Source: Alphaproteobacteria bacterium
GTDB lineage: Bacteria > Pseudomonadota > Alphaproteobacteria > ATCC43930 > CGMCC-115725
Length of the DNA stretch: 7,419 nucleotides
Reading direction: 5' to 3'
NCBI GenBank assembly: GCA_030040495.1
Contig: JASHTP010000540.1
Location: 1 to 7,419 of the forward strand
Each line of letters starts with the position of its first letter. Within the stretch, counting starts at the first letter, position 1. Of the stretch, positions 5,758-7,419 are shown piece after piece. The notes beneath the pieces are model-generated. The model ran no database searches. It worked only from the letters and a program-made list of their open reading frames with translations, and was not told where the DNA came from. Both the position numbers and the translations under genes were made by a program.

Positions 5758-7419
5758 TCAGTTCACACCGGAAAGCGCCGTCTCGGCGCCCTGCCGCAGC
5801 TCGTCGGGCGACAGCCGCGCGGCGAAATCGTGGAAGCTCTCGCCGGCGTCGCGCCGCCGGGCGAGGTAGCAGCGCAGCAGCCCTTCGACGCGGCGCGGCA
5901 CCTCGTCCATCGGCAGCGCCGGATAGATCTCGCGGCCGAGCCCGCGCTCGGCGCCGGCGCCGCCGCCGACATAGATGACGTAGCCCTCGACCGCGTCCTC
6001 GCCGACCTTGGCGCCGAGCAGGCCGATATCGCCGACATAATGCTGGGCGCAGGAATGCGGGCAGCCGGTGAGATGGATGTTGACCGGCTGGTCGAGCGCG
6101 AGCCGGCTTTCGAGATGCCGGGCGAGCGCCAGCGCCTGGCCCTTGGTGTCGGTGGCGGAGAACTTGCAGCCGGTATTGCCGGTGCAGGCGACGAGCGCGC
6201 CGCGGATGCTGCTCGCCCGCCAGTCGAGGCCGAGCGCGGCAAGCGCCGCCTTGGCCTCCGGCAGCGCCGCTTCGGCGACGTCCGAGATCAGCAGATTCTG
6301 CCACACGGTGAGGCGGATGGTGCCGCTGCCGAAGCGCTCGGCGGTGGCGGCGAGGCCGCGCATCTGCGCCGCGCTCATCCGCCCGACCGGCAGCGCCACG
6401 CCGATGTAGGAGAGCCCCTCCTGGCGCTGCGCGTGGATGCCGACATGGCCGTGCTTCAGCACCGGCGCGCGCGGGCGGCAGCGCTCGAGCGGCAGGCGCG
6501 CCAGCGGCGCCGGCAGCAGCTTCTCGGTCTCGGCGAGGAAGCGCTCGAGCCCGAGCCGGTCGAGCACGTATTTGAGCCGGGCGCGCTTGCGGTCGGTGCG
6601 GTCGCCTTCGGCGATGAACACGCGCAGCACCGCGGCGGCGACATGCAGGCACTGCTCCGGCCGCAGCAGCACGCCGCAATCGCGCGCGAAATCGCCATGG
6701 CCGGTGATGCCGCCGAGCTGCAGGCGGAAATAGACGCCGGCGGGCACGCCGTTGCCGTCATCGACGGCGACCGCGGCGAAGCCGATATCGTTGGTGTCCT
6801 CGAGCACGGCGACCTGGCCGCCGCCGTCGAAGGCGATGTTGAACTTGCGCGGCAACCCGTAGAGCTCGCGGTGATGGAGGATGTAGTGATGCAGCTCGCG
6901 GGCGAGCGGCCGCGTGTCGATCAGCTCCTGCGCGTCGATGCCGGCGGTCGGGCTGCCGGTGATGTTGCGGACATTGTCGGCGCCGGCGCCGCGCGAGGTG
7001 AGGCCGAGATCCTGCACGCCCATCAGCATGTCCGGCGCGGCGGCGGCGGCGATCTCGCGGATCTGCAGATTGGCGCGCGTGGTGACGTCGGCATAGCCGC
7101 CGCCATAGCGCTCGGCGAGGCCGGCGAGGCCGCGGAGCTGATGCGCGGAAAGGATCCCGCCCGGCATGCGCAGCCGGCACATGAAGGCGTTCTGCGCCGG
7201 CGCGACGTAGAAGAGGCCGTGGAACTTGTGGCGGAAGACGTCGAGGCCCTTGGGAAAGCGCCCGGCGGCGGCGTTCTCGCGCATCGCGTCCCAGAGATCG
7301 AGCGGATCGCTTTCGCGCTTGGCCTGCTCTTCCGGCACGAGCTTGCCGCCGGCGGCCAGCACGCGGTCCTGCGCGGCGCGGCGAATGTCGGCCGGCCCCG
7401 GCGCAGCGGATGGCGCGGC
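5758..7419 (-). CDS. nirA: NirA-family siroheme/[4Fe-4S] nitrite or sulfite reductase, start outside window
   Basis: This enzyme carries out a six-electron reduction of nitrite to ammonia or sulfite to sulfide in the cytoplasm. The frame is open to the right edge, so the N-terminus is missing; 553 residues are visible, and I estimate roughly 40-50 more. A GTG at 7362 is internal, since family-typical sequence (AQDRVLAAGGKLVPEEQAKR) spans it. Numbering from that GTG, two ferredoxin-like half-domains begin near 45 and 300. Basic siroheme-site residues are seen in TTRANLQIR (94-102), VRNITGSP (131-138) and PRKFNIAFDGGG (171-182). The Fe-S/siroheme cysteines are CTGNTGC (393-399, CX5C) and CPHSC (434-438, CX3C). 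It is the first visible gene of the operon with its flavoprotein and CysG. The family covers both nitrite and sulfite reductases; TTRANLQ and the lack of a cysH or DUF2849/DUF934 neighbour lean toward nitrite, but weakly. Confidence 0.92.
   Translation of the reverse strand, partial: AAPSAAPGPADIRRAAQDRVLAAGGKLVPEEQAKRESDPLDLWDAMRENAAAGRFPKGLDVFRHKFHGLFYVAPAQNAFMCRLRMPGGILSAHQLRGLAGLAERYGGGYADVTTRANLQIREIAAAAAPDMLMGVQDLGLTSRGAGADNVRNITGSPTAGIDAQELIDTRPLARELHHYILHHRELYGLPRKFNIAFDGGGQVAVLEDTNDIGFAAVAVDDGNGVPAGVYFRLQLGGITGHGDFARDCGVLLRPEQCLHVAAAVLRVFIAEGDRTDRKRARLKYVLDRLGLERFLAETEKLLPAPLARLPLERCRPRAPVLKHGHVGIHAQRQEGLSYIGVALPVGRMSAAQMRGLAATAERFGSGTIRLTVWQNLLISDVAEAALPEAKAALAALGLDWRASSIRGALVACTGNTGCKFSATDTKGQALALARHLESRLALDQPVNIHLTGCPHSCAQHYVGDIGLLGAKVGEDAVEGYVIYVGGGAGAERGLGREIYPALPMDEVPRRVEGLLRCYLARRRDAGESFHDFAARLSPDELRQGAETALSGVN

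Noticed and set aside
4410..5978. Plus-strand 522-residue open frame
   Set aside because: It is antisense to the flavoprotein and NirA genes, is extremely rich in Arg, Ala and Gly, and shows no domain motif.
5750..6679. Minus-strand 309-residue frame inside the NirA gene
   Set aside because: It is out of frame with the conserved siroheme and Fe-S cysteine motifs and is Arg/Ala/Pro-rich.
7360..7362. GTG at 7362 as the start of the NirA-family gene
   Set aside because: The frame is open to the edge and family-typical residues (AAQDR before VLAAGGKLVP) lie upstream of it.

Overview
This window is very GC-rich DNA, densely coded, and looks like a chromosomal segment of an alphaproteobacterium, most likely of the Hyphomicrobiales (Rhizobiales). 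The evidence is the gene order yidC-engB-argB, the type of NirA-family reductase with its partner flavoprotein, and a parS-like site of the kind used by chromosomal ParB. The genus cannot be named from the sequence. I see no insertion sequence, phage gene, CRISPR array, rRNA or tRNA.

The left half (3-3196, + strand) holds three closely spaced genes. They are the 3' part of yidC (inner-membrane protein insertase, cut by the window's left edge), engB (GTPase for large ribosomal subunit assembly) and argB (N-acetylglutamate kinase, second step of arginine synthesis). Gaps are 14 and 12 bases, so they probably share a transcript. The set is housekeeping; argB carries both marks of the arginine-feedback-inhibited form.

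The centre (3197-3600) is a 404-base gap between convergent operons with no convincing gene. Its left third is a chain of four small hairpins followed by a perfect 13-bp-stem hairpin. Twenty-three bases further on is a 16-base site matching the bacterial parS consensus at 15 of 16 positions. The rest holds a 20-base near-palindrome followed by a T6 run and a GC-rich stem.

The right half (3601-7419, - strand) is a compact operon read from right to left: a NirA-family siroheme/[4Fe-4S] nitrite or sulfite reductase (start beyond the right edge), a CysJ-like flavoprotein, and a short CysG consisting only of the precorrin-2 dehydrogenase/ferrochelatase part. Gaps are 4 bases and then a TGATG stop-start overlap, which suggests translational coupling. 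The logic is self-contained: the flavoprotein draws electrons from NAD(P)H, the siroheme enzyme performs the six-electron reduction, and CysG finishes the siroheme cofactor. The flavoprotein has no FMN (flavodoxin) domain; in its place is a four-cysteine Fe-S module. Whether the natural substrate is nitrite or sulfite cannot be settled from this window; gene content leans weakly to nitrite assimilation.

The most interesting points are the parS-like site with its neighbouring hairpin array, the Fe-S-for-FMN replacement in the reductase partner, and an unusually short Rossmann region in CysG. I do not see a wholly undescribed system.
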